Origin: Rhizophlyctis rosea | Taxonomy: Eukaryota > Chytridiomycota > Chytridiomycetes > Rhizophlyctidales > Rhizophlyctidaceae | NCBI GenBank assembly: GCA_027596075.1 | Contig: JADGJC010000141.1 | Location: 1 to 64,000 of the forward strand | Direction: 5' to 3' | DNA: 64,000 bases | In this document: positions 11,528 to 23,070 of the stretch, one piece after another | How the letters are laid out: the number at the start of each line of letters is the position of its first letter | Position numbering within the stretch: position 1 is the first letter of the stretch | Translations under genes and position numbers: made by a program | Notes under the pieces: generated by a model | What the model saw: the letters and a program-made list of their open reading frames with translations, nothing else | The model's database searches: none | What the model was told of the DNA's origin: nothing

Positions 11528-13441
11528 TCAAGCACAAAGGTCAAAAGTTTCACGGAATTTACTCACATATACAACAGTCCGCAACCCGATGCTTTCCTTT
11601 ACAACTTTGGGATAAACTAAGAACCGCACGTCCCCCCATTTTACTTCATTCCATATATATACACACCCTGCCCCTGCCCCTGCTGCTGCGGCCCCCAATC
11701 CCTCCCCTCCCACCCACCCACCATCCCCGTCCCCTCCCCCACACTGCCCCCNNNNNNNNNNAACCCTCGCCAAAACCACATCCCCCTTCCTCAAAACGCT
11801 CCTCCCAATATGACTCTCAAACTCCACCCCATCAAACTTTGCTTTCCGCAACGCCTTGTTGGCGTCCCTTCCATCGAATGCCGCAGCGACCAGCGATGCT
11901 GTTGAGGATGTTGCTAGGCGCGCCGTACTCCAGCAGGCTGAGAGGAGGAGCGTTATGAGGGAGAGGAGGAAGAGCGCGGCGAGGATGTAGAAGATTGGAA
12001 GGGGTATGCCGATTCCCGAGGGATGGGAAATTTGAAGTGTTACGGATTGGGAGAAGGGGGTGGAGGATTGGAGGGATGATGTGAGGATTGTATGTTGAAT
12101 TATTGATGTCGATCGAAACCGGGCGTACGTTACTGACGCCGCATCGAAATCCACGGCATCGGACGTTTCGGGTGCCGCTATCGTTGTTGTATGAAGAATA
12201 TGAAAATCCTGCGGCGTGATGGGCGTGTTGGCGGAGGAAGTGGTGCGGATCCAAATGGGTGTTATGCCTGAGTAGACAGTCAGACCTTTCGGTGGTGACG
12301 GCATATCCATCCGGAGAGTTGTGGCCGACACTTGGAATTGTGATACAGCACACCGATAATGCTGTACACGCGTCACAGGACTAGAACTCAACAAATCCAC
12401 CACGCATTCCGCCGATGTTGGTTGGTTGTCATATTTACCCATGCGGAGAAGGCGGAAGGCCCGGTCTGGTGACGCTAGGAACGGAATTGACGACGTCGCT
12501 TGTAATGTCTCCCGAATATCCGTTGACAACTCATCACTTCCACCCCAAGCACGAGTGACATTCCCCAACCACCCCGAAGTGAAATACCGAGTATGCGTCA
12601 CAACGTACTGCCTTCCATCGCAGTGATTCATCAACCAGGTGGTGATACGGCCGCGGTCCCAAGCTGTTGAGGACGTTATTGGGTCAAGGGAAGAAACGAG
12701 GCTTGATTCCATGTAATCGAACATAAAGAAGTCGTTGCCGAGCGTGAGGGGGTCGGTGCCGCCAACAGACGCGGGGGACCAAATGGTGTTTTCTATCCAA
12801 CGACCGGACGTTGCGGTACCTTCCCAGTGACGGGCGTCGCCGGTGGTGTTGGTGGAGATTGTGAAGTCGGTGGGTGTGGAGGGGAGGGAGAGGTTAATGG
12901 GTACGCATATGAGAGTGCCCATTCTGTCGCCGGATGGGCAGTCGTCTGTGATGTAGGAGACGGAGCTTGTGGGAGGGTTGGGAATGGTGGTGGGGAGTTT
13001 GGCTATGGAGGAAAGGCGGGGTTGGATCGCAGTCGTTAAGAGTGAAGCGTATTCGGTGGCAGCTAAGGTGGGGTCCTTGCCAATGGGCAGAATGTAAGAA
13101 GTCTTGACAGGTACCACCGACTGAGTTCGCAAATAGTCCGACAGCGACTGCTGTGAAGTTGGGGACGTATCGAACGCCTTCCATAGCAGTACGTCGGAGA
13201 TTGACATCACACCAATCAGGAGAGCGGAAAGGAAGAGGAGGGTCCGTACACCGGCTGTAGAATAGCGTAGGAAGGGTCTGAGTGCTGCGAAGGGTTCGGA
13301 AGTGATCAGGGTGGCTGTGAAGACGCTACGGAAGCCTTTTGCGGCAATCAGTTTGCAAATGAAGACTGTCAGGAAGACTAAGCAGATTTGGATGGCCTTG
13401 GCAATTGCTTGCGCAACGAGTTTGTCTACTATGATTGCCAT
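11528..13441 (-). CDS. Hypothetical membrane protein with a large extracellular domain, interrupted by an assembly gap
   Basis: Family not recognised. This is an uninterrupted reading frame of about 637 residues. Two hydrophobic segments lie near the N-terminus (IQICLVFLTVFICKLIAA and TLLFLSALLIGVMSI). Then comes a Ser/Thr-rich domain of roughly 400 residues with scattered Cys and N-glycosylation sequons, then one strong helix (IPLPIFYILAALFLLSLITL) and a cytosolic tail. This suggests a surface protein with an exposed loop. The 10-N gap at 11752-11761 falls in the tail, so the frame and sequence of the last 70 or so residues (starting Gly-rich) are not trustworthy. No intron is needed, unlike most neighbours. 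Confidence 0.6.
   Translation of the reverse strand: MAIIVDKLVAQAIAKAIQICLVFLTVFICKLIAAKGFRSVFTATLITSEPFAALRPFLRYSTAGVRTLLFLSALLIGVMSISDVLLWKAFDTSPTSQQSLSDYLRTQSVVPVKTSYILPIGKDPTLAATEYASLLTTAIQPRLSSIAKLPTTIPNPPTSSVSYITDDCPSGDRMGTLICVPINLSLPSTPTDFTISTNTTGDARHWEGTATSGRWIENTIWSPASVGGTDPLTLGNDFFMFDYMESSLVSSLDPITSSTAWDRGRITTWLMNHCDGRQYVVTHTRYFTSGWLGNVTRAWGGSDELSTDIRETLQATSSIPFLASPDRAFRLLRMGKYDNQPTSAECVVDLLSSSPVTRVQHYRCAVSQFQVSATTLRMDMPSPPKGLTVYSGITPIWIRTTSSANTPITPQDFHILHTTTIAAPETSDAVDFDAASVTYARFRSTSIIQHTILTSSLQSSTPFSQSVTLQISHPSGIGIPLPIFYILAALFLLSLITLLLSACWSTARLATSSTASLVAAAFDGRDANKALRKAKFDGVEFESHIGRSVLRKGDVVLARVXXXXGQCGGGDGDGGWVGGEGLGAAAAGAGAGCVYIWNEVKWGDVRFLVYPKVVKESIGLRTVVYVSKFRETFDLCA
11752..11761. 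other. Assembly gap (10 N)
   Basis: Ten Ns sit in a C-rich, low-complexity stretch inside the preceding gene. A fixed 10-N run is normally a placeholder, so the true length is unknown. Confidence 0.95.
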
Positions 13442-16400
13442 GATGCTTGTGCTAAGTGTTCTGAGGAGAGGCTTGGAAGGTGATGGTAGGAAGTTGTCCT
13501 GAGATCCCAGAGTAGCAATATGACCCCCGGGTATGGACTACCTTGCGTTCGAATGATGTCAGCACTACCTCTCACGAGTCACGACGACTTATGTAGAAAG
13601 TAGAAGGTGTGGGGTTCGAGCTTTCCCTGCCATCCCCAATTGAATTGAAATTTGTGGGTTTCTAAATTTGTGGATGTTTTATTCTTTGCCGTCAATTTGC
13701 AATTTGCATATCATGCTTGTGCACAGGGGAGTGTGGCGTTTGCGTGGCGCGTCACCCCTTTTGTGTTTCACCGTTATCGGCGCCTCCGGTCCTCCGATTG
13801 AAGTCGGAACGTTCGGAGCATGTGCATCTTGCCTTCACCACCAGAGGCAAAGGTTGCAAAGTAGATCTCTACTTTCTCTGCACCACAATAATCACTCCCG
13901 GGATCGAATGAAATTGGTCCAGCTCATACATGGCAGGATGCGTCTGCGCTTAGTGGAAGCTACCTGCAAGCCCCATTGCATTGAGGAATCGGCAGGCAAT
14001 GCCAGCAGTTGGGATCAATTCAAACTAGGCAAATATAAGCAATCACCACGAGAAACACAAGCATGGATGTTCAGTCATCATCTGAATGTATATGATTGGA
14101 GCAACAATGAAGTCCTTGGTCCGGTGATTATGGTCACTGTTGGTGCAATGCAGGCATCCACACTCGCGACAGCCGGGATTTTTTTGATTCTTGTCGTACC
14201 GCATTTGCAAGCACCATCGGTGTTGCATGCCCCTCTTGTTCTGGCGATCCGCTCAGCCAATGCTTGAAGGCGTCACAACATCACAGGCGCATTTTCTTTG
14301 TTGCGAGGAATATCGATGATTCAGTGTGTTAGCGATCTGCAGGTGGACGATTGATGGTGATTAACACAGGACGAACATCGTACTTTCTCCGATGCCCAAA
14401 AAGCTTATCTAATGAATTCAGATGCAACGTCAACTTTGTGAGGTTTACGTAGCGGCAACGCACATGGCTTTCCAATTGCATGTGAGTTCACTTCTCCAAG
14501 TGTCAACAAAGTTGCAAATGCATAACGCGCTAATGTGTGACAGGCTAAGCATTGGAAGATCATCATCAGAGCTGCGGAACAAACACGGCTATTGTATGAT
14601 CTCTGATCAATGCATTACGTTTTCCCCGAGTCATTATGACGTAGGAAGGCCCTCCCGAGATTCAGAAGGAAAGGAAGAATGAAGGGGCGCACAACAACAT
14701 CCGCAAAGTCTGAACCGAGTTTCTGCAACATGGACATAGTCTTGGCACGAGTGCACATTTGGCAGTTAATCTGCGGCGCTTACTATTTTCCACACATATC
14801 ATATATGTTCCATGAATTTTCGTCCGTATGTTGACCAAACCGATTCTGCTGCTGTGCAGTCATAAGATCAGCATCGGGCACAATGCACGGGCAGGCAAAT
14901 CAGAAGATTGAGTCCTGCAGGACGCTAAAGATCCTGTCTCCCAGCATAGGATCAAAAAGAAGTGTACCAGGCTGGTTACGAGACTGCTGCTTTCAAGAAC
15001 GAGCTCCCAGAGGCCGCTGCATACAGACATTCTTCCCCTTCAAAATATGTCACCGCCATTGATCACTTTGATCAATGGACCGCCAATCCCGCTGGCAAAA
15101 AGTCAGAACGCAAATGTAATGAAGTCATGTACCGCTGCAGATTTCCCTCAGAGTCTTTCATAACTGACGATAAGGGGTCCATATGGAATCAGATTACCCC
15201 CCTTTTTCGTCAACTCCCCGTGCCTAACATGAAGGAATCCACCACCCTCGCAGTCTTCCGTTCCACATCTCACACTCAAGATTCTCCCGCTGGTTCTACT
15301 CATCAACCTGACATTCTGGTGGTGAAAAATACATCGTCAGTGAATCCCGCATGAACCGGAGGCCCAATTTACTGACGAGATATTCTTTCCTGAGCCTGGA
15401 ATCACAATGGCGAGGGATCTATTGAGTCGCCAAGGTTTCTCTTTTTTGGTATTGATCCGTAATAGCAAAGTAAGGGAAGCAAAAAGGTCAGAAAAGACCT
15501 CCTGTACCCAGTCATCGACACTGAACCTCGTCGAAGTTTTCTTGCGCGGCGTGGTGCCATGACCTCTGTTTAGGTTTCAGAGCAGTTTTGAAGTGCGAGA
15601 TTGTCAATGCATCTGTCTATAGGTGCATTGGCCGCCCTTTTGTTACCAAGCTCCACTTCCAACCTGTTTTAAAACTCTTCAACCGACGGGTCTCTGTGAT
15701 GAGGACAAACGCTCCTGCAAGCGTCTGACGACAATTCCACCCATCTCTTCCTCAATCAGCGTGGCCATCACCCTCAGATGCATGATGTCGTCGGCTCATT
15801 TTGACTTTTTTTTTCAGTCACTTTATGACCCCAATTTTGATGTTTCCATGCCATGGCTTGATTCATTGATATCGGATGAAAGGTCAGTGACGGAATTCAT
15901 GAGGGGAAGGCACTTCCTGTTTTGTTGAGCGCTGGCTGTGTCACGGACGATTTATAGCGACTTATGGTCTGTGCTACATCCATAATTCTTACGGAACGAT
16001 ACCGAGTGGTATGTGCGCTCATGGGGCGATGAAATGAGTATCTATGATCTTGCGATAATACACCTTGCATCGATGACGCATAACATACACAACTCCCTGG
16101 TCATCTGCTCAAGGTTGATCACCTTCGAAATCGTCTATACTTGTCATTATCTCGGAACTCTCTAGTAGGACGGCAAAGGCAAATGCGAGTGAGGCGCATG
16201 TCGAGGTATGATCGGCAACCACTTCATTCCTTGTCATGTCCCTCCGTTTTACATGCTTGCTTATTTACATTGACCGCTTGTGTGCACGCAAAAGGAAATA
16301 CTGCAGCCTTCATGATATGATTGATTTGGATTGGAAGGTGACAGATGTTTGAATGAAAAGGCGTGGAAGGGCAAACAAGTTCATCCCGACCGCGATATAG

Positions 16401-18623
16401 CCCAGAGATGGTCTGCTGCCCATGACCAACGTCATAAAGTGAGGAGTGGCCACTTCAGACTGTCCCTACAACCGTCAATGTCCGTCAGCACCAGAGGATT
16501 AGTAAAACAGGACATATTATTGTTGATCCATCCAGAGAGTGACCTTAGATGCTGTCCGGACAAGCGAAGAAAAAGGGAAGTGTAGATCGTTGGGGCATGG
16601 GTGTTGGCCCATCGCACCAAACCTTGATGGTATACGCAAGCTTACGCAGCCCATGTCCTTGGTTGAACCTGGCGTTACGGGCCCAATTTGTCATTGCTAT
16701 CCAAGCACCGACTGCATTTTCAGTTCATGAAGAAAAATCGCCTTTTCCTTTTGATACAGTATGTACTGCCAGTGGCAGGCTAAATCCTTCTCATCCACAC
16801 GTATCATCGACATTGGACGGAAGTTGTTGTATACCTTCCTTGTCGTGATCCGATTGGCAATGATCTTGATACAGTGAAGTCAATCTCGTGCTGCTGCAAG
16901 CATTTATGGTTGGCGGTACATTGCGACGCTGTTCAATTGACCGCAGGCCTTTTGCACAACACTTCATTAATCAGCGTGATCATCACCAATTGATAGTGTC
17001 TGCTCACTTCAACTGGCCTTCAATGGTCGAATCTCACCAAGGATTTACTTGCCACTCGGTAGATGTCCTTTGCAATCTTTCGCCTCCTTCGCAGTCTTTC
17101 GCATCCTTTGCAGTCTTTCGCCGACCCCTTGCAATGTTGTGGACCAAGTCGACCATGCCCGTCAGTTGCCTCCTGACTGTCATGCCGGCGTCTCTGACTG
17201 TTTAGCCATTTCAAATCCACATGCTGCTTCACAAATCTCATGACAAGTGGAGTCAACTTGGCTCAGCATTCAGTAGCATTCACCCAATCAATTGTCAGTT
17301 CGTTCCACTGTGCCATTGCTGTACTTCACGTAGTTCCAATCCGTCTTCATGCCAGAATGGAACTGGTGCAGCATATTGTCGATGATCGGTCCTTAGGGAT
17401 GCTCGTGATGCTTGCTTCGATTATGAAGGTGAGCAGGCAAGTATTTTTCCACATCGGTGTATGCGGCGAGATGAGATGCATCTACCAATACTGGTATTGT
17501 GTGTGGAAGGATGCTGATGGAGAGATTCTCGCCCCTGGTTGTGTGATGGTCACCATCAATCGACCTGTTGGAATGCTATCCGTGGCTGCCACGTGCATTT
17601 TCCCGTCAGCCTTGCCGCATAATACCGGCGGACAAGCAAAGTCGCAAATAAAGGTCGATAGGGAAAGCGAGCGCCCAAAGGCCACCATGAATTGAGCCTG
17701 CATTTCATTGGATGCCGTCACACCAAAGACTGGGATTCCATGTATATACCATACACAGTCATATTGATCATTCACGTGTATGATAGGTTCCGTTCGTCCG
17801 ACTTTGTGTCACTGTAAGGTTGCCACATCGTTCTGACCCGTTGTTTGGGTTTGCAGACCCAGCAAGACGAAAGGAACACCAAAGGGATTATTGGTGTGAC
17901 GGTGGCCTGCAGTTTCGGAGGCTTTGATACGGACTGGGTTGATTGGGTTGGGCCAGCATTGAAGGATGTGTTGCACACGTTGGGCCGATATTTTTGGGAT
18001 GACAGGAGGCTCAGACCTCTCGAAGGCGCGCTGCTCGTCAGCCTGCCGTTTGCCTTCCTTCCAACAAAACCTGGACGAAGTCAGAATCAACAAGCCGTTC
18101 TCCAATATGAAGGCTTTCCTTCTCTACCATCTCACAGCTGAGCACTTTCTGTCTGCTGAAACCATAAGCCACTAGGGTGACATAGCGACATTGGCATTTG
18201 CCAAAGGTGAGTTGGAGGTCGTGCTGTTACGGTGTGGCTTGCGTTTGTTTACAAACAAGCGAGAGTAAACAATACGAATGGGATTGGGTATGAGGGACCT
18301 TAATGGAGATTCCGACATTGTCTTGGAAGTGAAATCTGCCTGGAGTCCTTTCACCACATCACAGTCCCCATACCCATGGACAGGAAGTACGTTAGCGTCA
18401 GCTCATCAACTTGCGGGATGTGTCTCTGATTGGTAACCAATTCATGCGCGGGTGGAATGAAATTTGTGGCAAGCGAGACACCACACTCTTTTGACCATCC
18501 TCTTACATCAAAACCCTTCTCTCCTGTTTTCCAGACCCACATTGCGGCTCGCAGACGTTCCTGCAACCGGAAGCAAGCCTCATCCTGCATTGTTATCTCC
18601 ACTCAGAACTGGCTTTTTGTAAA
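13442..18623. other. Gene-poor region
   Basis: About 5 kb. Short open frames occur on both strands (the longest is 199 codons at 13668-14267, +), but none shows a recognisable motif, consistent splice structure or homologous partner in the window. A 19-nt triple repeat is at 17066-17122. The region may hold decayed mobile elements, but I cannot show it. Confidence 0.4.
17066..17122. repeat. 19-nt tandem repeat, 3 copies
   Basis: Three adjacent 19-nt units (17066, 17085, 17104) are variants of TCCTTTGCAGTCTTTCGCC, differing at one to three positions each. 19 nt is not a multiple of three, and no gene spans it. Confidence 0.8.
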
Positions 18624-21600
18624 TTGCATAAGCGTTTTCCCTTCCTAGATCCGGCTCGCAGGCGAGCTTCTCAATCTGCTGGAGCTCCACATATACCCCC
18701 ACACCAACCTCATAGTGCCAGCAGTTTGACTCAGGACGATTCCCTTACAAATACCCAACCACATCACAACGCCGCGCAAACACCCAACATGAGCTCAGAT
18801 CCAGCGGCTGGTCAGCAAACGCAGGCTGGTCCAGCAACAAAGTCAAACTATATCCGCCCGGGATCGGCAGGAACGTTCGGTCGTCGTTCCGTCGTAATCG
18901 AAATTATTGAAGACGACGAAACACGCAGTTCGTCAGTTTCACCTACGACGTCACCAACATCGAGATCACCACGCTCACCGCTCAGCATCCCGTCCTCCCC
19001 CACAGACACTGTTTTACCAAGCAACATGAACACTCCATCTTCAAGACAATATCCAGCGCACACTATCATAACACAATATCTTCAACAGCAGCGGCAAATT
19101 CGCGCATCACAAACCGTCACCTCCCCTCAACAAAGCACTGCCCAACTCCATCTAGCCCGCCGCAAATCACTCAACTCCCGCCGCAAATCCCGTCACTCCA
19201 CAAACACCCGCACATCCCGGCTGTCATCAGGCTCCTCCGTCCTCTGGCGATCCCCGACCCACTCCTACTCAAAACGGAACACCCATGAATCTCGCGCATC
19301 TTCTCTATCCGCCACTGCATCCGCTCGCTCGTCCCAAGCTCCTTCGTCCCGCAGCTCGGCACCACTTCCTTTGAAGGCCGAGATTCTTGTTGGTGAACAT
19401 GCAGGGCAGGAAGTTGGCGTTGGAGGTGAAGAGTGGGAGTCATGGGAGGACGTCAAAGGTGGAGAGGTTTCTGTGCAAGATCTGATGGCTTTCATCAATT
19501 TCGCTGAGACGGAAGGGGAAGAAAATGCGTGGGGGCGCTTTGGGGAGGAGTTTGTGGCAAGTTATGGCAGCGACAGTCGACAGACCTCTGTTGAGGCGGA
19601 TACGGGTGCAAGTCCTGTTGGGGATGATGAACGTGGGACGGAAAGGCGGGTGTCGTTCGGTAATCCTACCGCTATTGTGCCAGAGGAGAAACGACTCTCG
19701 AGAATGGATCTGGAGATGTGGTTCGAAATCGCTAAACATGAACTCTTTGGTGGTGGAGGGGACTTGACGTTATCAACTCCCTTGCCTACTCCCCCTCGTG
19801 ATGGCAGTTTCATGGATGACACTGCCGCACCGGCACCGACGCCCCTTCCCGCATTACCCGACCACACTCCTTCTTTCCCACCTACCCCTCAAACATTCTC
19901 CATTCCCGCACGCTCCACCTCCCGTGAATGTCTGCGGGACTCTTCCCCACCCGCATCTACACCACCCGCTTTGGCCCCTATCCCTCCAATTTACCCCTCC
20001 CTCAACAAAAAGAAAAACCGCGAAGTCCGTGTTGTGGGTCTTGGCGAGGACTTTGCATTCAAACCTACTGCGGAAGAACAAGAAGGCGAGGGTAGGGAGG
20101 TGTTCATGGTTTTCCCTGGCAGCAGTAGTGATGGTGGTGGTGAGGCCGGGGATGTGAGTGGACCTGCAGGAGAGAGAAACAGAACTGTGAAGGGAGTTGT
20201 GAGTATCGAGAGATTGAGGGGAGGACCGGTGTGGGAGAAGAGGAAGAGTGTCATGGTTGGGATGGGTGGTGGGTTGGAGGTGGTGAGGGATGAAGAAGAA
20301 GAAGACGAAGGATCAGACCATGAAGTTGTTGTCACGCACGAGGAAACAGTCAGCGAGCAAGACGTCACCATTACGGAAGACACCAGAATGCATTCGAAAG
20401 ACACCACTCCAACATCGTCCCAAATCCGACCCTCCCCACCACCCTCCAGTCACAACCGCCAGTCCCGCGCCTCAAGCGCCTCGGCCTCCTTCCGAAACAG
20501 ATATTCTCTTGCCCCATCCCTAGCGTCTAGCGAACGCTTCCACCCGCCCTCAATGTCCGGCCTCGACGCCGACGAGATCAACTTTCTCCTCAACGAACGG
20601 TGGTCCGTCTCCACCTTCGCTTCCGCAACTTGGGCGCAGGGCGTCCGCGACATGACGGAAGAAGAGTTCCTGCGCATCATGGTCACAGCGAAGAAAGGTG
20701 ACAGTGGGGGTAGTGGGGGTGGGGCAGAGGCTGATGGTGGTGAGGGAGCGAGTTTGGAAGTTAGGTACGATCAGTTGGTGGCGCGGTTGAGGTTGGCGGG
20801 GATTGAGGTTCCTGTTACGGCGAGACCGGTTGCGGTGGCGAGTGAGGCTGGTGGGGAGGGTGTGAATCAGGGTTCTGGATCGGCTGGGAGACAGTATCAG
20901 GCGGGTAGTCAGGCCACGTCGAGGAATCGGATTGGGGGAAGTACTGCCACTGGTCATTCGGTACCTACTCAGGAACGACATGGAATGGCTTCTCAAGGTG
21001 CGAGGCCGGCGGCCAGGGGCACGGGGTTGGTGGGTACGGGTGGGTTGTTGGGTCGGAAGAAGGAGAAGATGGAGAAACCCGGCAAGGGAAAAGATAAGGC
21101 TCGGCAGAAGGATTACGAGGAAGTTGCTAGGCGGTTGAAGATGGCGGGGTTGATGGATGTGGCTGGGCCCGCTCCAAGGGAAAAGGAGAAGAAGGAGAGA
21201 AGTGGCACATCCGCTTCTGCTACCATGGGAAGCACATCTGGACCTTCTACCCCGGCATCGGAAAGCATCCCCCCTTCACCCAGCATGACACCCGCGTCGA
21301 GCGCAACGTCTGGAACATTGGTCAACGCCCCATTCAATCTCATGACGGGAAGCGGAACCGGTTCCAAATATTCTACGCCTTCCAACTCGACCGCCACAAC
21401 CCAAAACTCACCCAAATCTACCAAGGTCGCTCCCCCCAGCCTGGCGAGCATGGTGATACCTAACCGTGAGAGAGTGCTGTCACGTTTGAGAAAGGGCAGT
21501 CACACCATGGACAGCTCACCTCTAGTTGCGTCTTCCTCGGAGCTTGTTGACGGCGGTCCCGTTGGCAGTTCACAGCCCCAACAGGGAACTTATGCTACCC

Positions 21601-22424
21601 CACCCCCACCACCTCCCCAGCCGACAAAGACCCTCAAATTGCCTCCCATCCGCCCTCCCTCATCCGAACAACAAGTTGAAGTCGTCTACACACACGCCTA
21701 CGGCGCCAACGCCGGTGCGCGACGTGTCAAGCGTCGAAGTGGGGGCAACGGTCTGATGATGATGAAGCGGCGGAGTGGGGAGGAGGAAGTTAGGCGGTAC
21801 AAGAGGATGAGTCGGATCATGACTGGGGTCCAAGTCGTGCCGCCTGACGATGTTGTTGGAGTTGAGAAGGTTCTTGAAGATGACGATGAGGAGAAGGCGG
21901 CGAACCCGGACTTGGAATGGGAGGATATCGAGATTACGTTTGTGGATAAGCTTGTTGAGGGGGATACGAGGAGGGTTGGGAAGAAGGGGAGTGTGGATAC
22001 TGTGAGGAGTGGGGTTGGGAGTATGAAGAGTGGTGGTGGTGGGAGTGGGAAGAGTGTTGGGGCTGTGTCGGGGATGGTGATGCCTCCCACACCGGTGCCT
22101 AGTTCTCCAAGGGCGGGAAGTCCGAATGGATCGGTGCCGAATGTGTCGGTTACGCCTATGCCGACGAGACCGGTTAGTCCTGAGGCATACGGGACGAATG
22201 GGTTCGGGAGCGGGAGTGGGAGGGTACCGACGCCGCCGCTTACGCCGCCGCAGATGAAGAGGGGAGTGGAGGGAGTTAGTGTTGTGGGCAGTGGCAAAAA
22301 GATGATGACGCCGACGGAGGCGATGGGGATGAGACCGGTTGCGGTTCCGTCTGGCTTAGATGGGGGAAGTGTAGTCAGCATTGGCACTATGTTGAGGAGC
22401 GGGCCTCCTACGCAGGTCGTTTGA
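18624..22424 (+). CDS. Large intronless low-complexity protein, function unknown
   Basis: One uninterrupted frame of 1266 codons. The first ATG is at 18624, and an alternative at 18789 (MSSDPAAGQQTQ) may be the real start because the first 55 residues are also low in complexity. The protein is rich in Ser, Pro, Thr and Gly with charged patches, so most of it should be disordered. Short ordered-looking segments include SWEDVKGGEVSVQDLMAFIN, LDADEINFLLNERWSVSTF with MTEEEFLRIMVTAKKG, and a basic helix KDYEEVARRLKMAGLMDV. No transmembrane segment, signal peptide or known catalytic motif is visible. SP/TP and RRxS-type sites suggest a heavily phosphorylated scaffold or cortical protein, which is inference. 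Lack of introns over 3.8 kb is unusual beside its neighbours. Confidence 0.8.
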   Translation: MHKRFPFLDPARRRASQSAGAPHIPPHQPHSASSLTQDDSLTNTQPHHNAAQTPNMSSDPAAGQQTQAGPATKSNYIRPGSAGTFGRRSVVIEIIEDDETRSSSVSPTTSPTSRSPRSPLSIPSSPTDTVLPSNMNTPSSRQYPAHTIITQYLQQQRQIRASQTVTSPQQSTAQLHLARRKSLNSRRKSRHSTNTRTSRLSSGSSVLWRSPTHSYSKRNTHESRASSLSATASARSSQAPSSRSSAPLPLKAEILVGEHAGQEVGVGGEEWESWEDVKGGEVSVQDLMAFINFAETEGEENAWGRFGEEFVASYGSDSRQTSVEADTGASPVGDDERGTERRVSFGNPTAIVPEEKRLSRMDLEMWFEIAKHELFGGGGDLTLSTPLPTPPRDGSFMDDTAAPAPTPLPALPDHTPSFPPTPQTFSIPARSTSRECLRDSSPPASTPPALAPIPPIYPSLNKKKNREVRVVGLGEDFAFKPTAEEQEGEGREVFMVFPGSSSDGGGEAGDVSGPAGERNRTVKGVVSIERLRGGPVWEKRKSVMVGMGGGLEVVRDEEEEDEGSDHEVVVTHEETVSEQDVTITEDTRMHSKDTTPTSSQIRPSPPPSSHNRQSRASSASASFRNRYSLAPSLASSERFHPPSMSGLDADEINFLLNERWSVSTFASATWAQGVRDMTEEEFLRIMVTAKKGDSGGSGGGAEADGGEGASLEVRYDQLVARLRLAGIEVPVTARPVAVASEAGGEGVNQGSGSAGRQYQAGSQATSRNRIGGSTATGHSVPTQERHGMASQGARPAARGTGLVGTGGLLGRKKEKMEKPGKGKDKARQKDYEEVARRLKMAGLMDVAGPAPREKEKKERSGTSASATMGSTSGPSTPASESIPPSPSMTPASSATSGTLVNAPFNLMTGSGTGSKYSTPSNSTATTQNSPKSTKVAPPSLASMVIPNRERVLSRLRKGSHTMDSSPLVASSSELVDGGPVGSSQPQQGTYATPPPPPPQPTKTLKLPPIRPPSSEQQVEVVYTHAYGANAGARRVKRRSGGNGLMMMKRRSGEEEVRRYKRMSRIMTGVQVVPPDDVVGVEKVLEDDDEEKAANPDLEWEDIEITFVDKLVEGDTRRVGKKGSVDTVRSGVGSMKSGGGGSGKSVGAVSGMVMPPTPVPSSPRAGSPNGSVPNVSVTPMPTRPVSPEAYGTNGFGSGSGRVPTPPLTPPQMKRGVEGVSVVGSGKKMMTPTEAMGMRPVAVPSGLDGGSVVSIGTMLRSGPPTQVV

Positions 22425-23070
22425 GTCGTGTCTGGGTTCTATGACGTCGTTATTGAAGAGTCGACTGGGTTCTGTAAATGATGAAGATCTATGTGATCAA
22501 ATTTAGTGGCAGTTTTTCGAAAGGCGATCGTTTTCCGCCAATGTGCGATCAATATAAAGAAGTTTTGAGTGATTTTGAGTGTCCCTTTTCTGGTGCCGTC
22601 ATGGTTGATGCGAGAACTGTCGTTTGGGCCCAAGTTTGACTGAATGCGTTAGTTTGTGGTGGGATTCTAGATTGCCACAATCTCGCAGCGCAATGTGCCG
22701 GCGAGCGCACACTCTTGTTTCCCTACGCTTGCACTTCCAAAGCCTTAGCTGAGTGCGGGGTTCACCCCAGAGTACCATGCACCATCATCCAAGAACTCGG
22801 GCATATTCACTCTGTTTCGACACTGCCACCAGCCAAGCTCTTTCTGTTCTGTCGTCCAAAGAATGCCTCGGGTGTAGAAGTGTACGGACTTGCTTGTTAT
22901 CACATCTTGCTGGTCTTTTTCAAAACCCGAGTTTTGCGAACATTACTGCTGTCCCCGTACATAGAACTGGCGTCAAACAAGCGCGCAGACTTAAAATGGG
23001 CTGCAACTTCCCCACCATCATCGACCATGAGCCCTTCCATAGCATCACGATTTAAATTCGTCAGGGCTTG
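22425..23070. other. Intergenic
   Basis: This is the shared 3' flank between the 1266-codon gene (+) and the TMEM151-like gene A (-). No supported feature is visible. Confidence 0.4.

Noticed and set aside
13668..14267. 199-codon plus-strand frame
   Set aside because: No domain, signal or splice context; composition like random sequence.
21698..22387. 229-codon minus-strand frame
   Set aside because: Shadow of the low-complexity 1266-codon gene; its composition only mirrors that gene.
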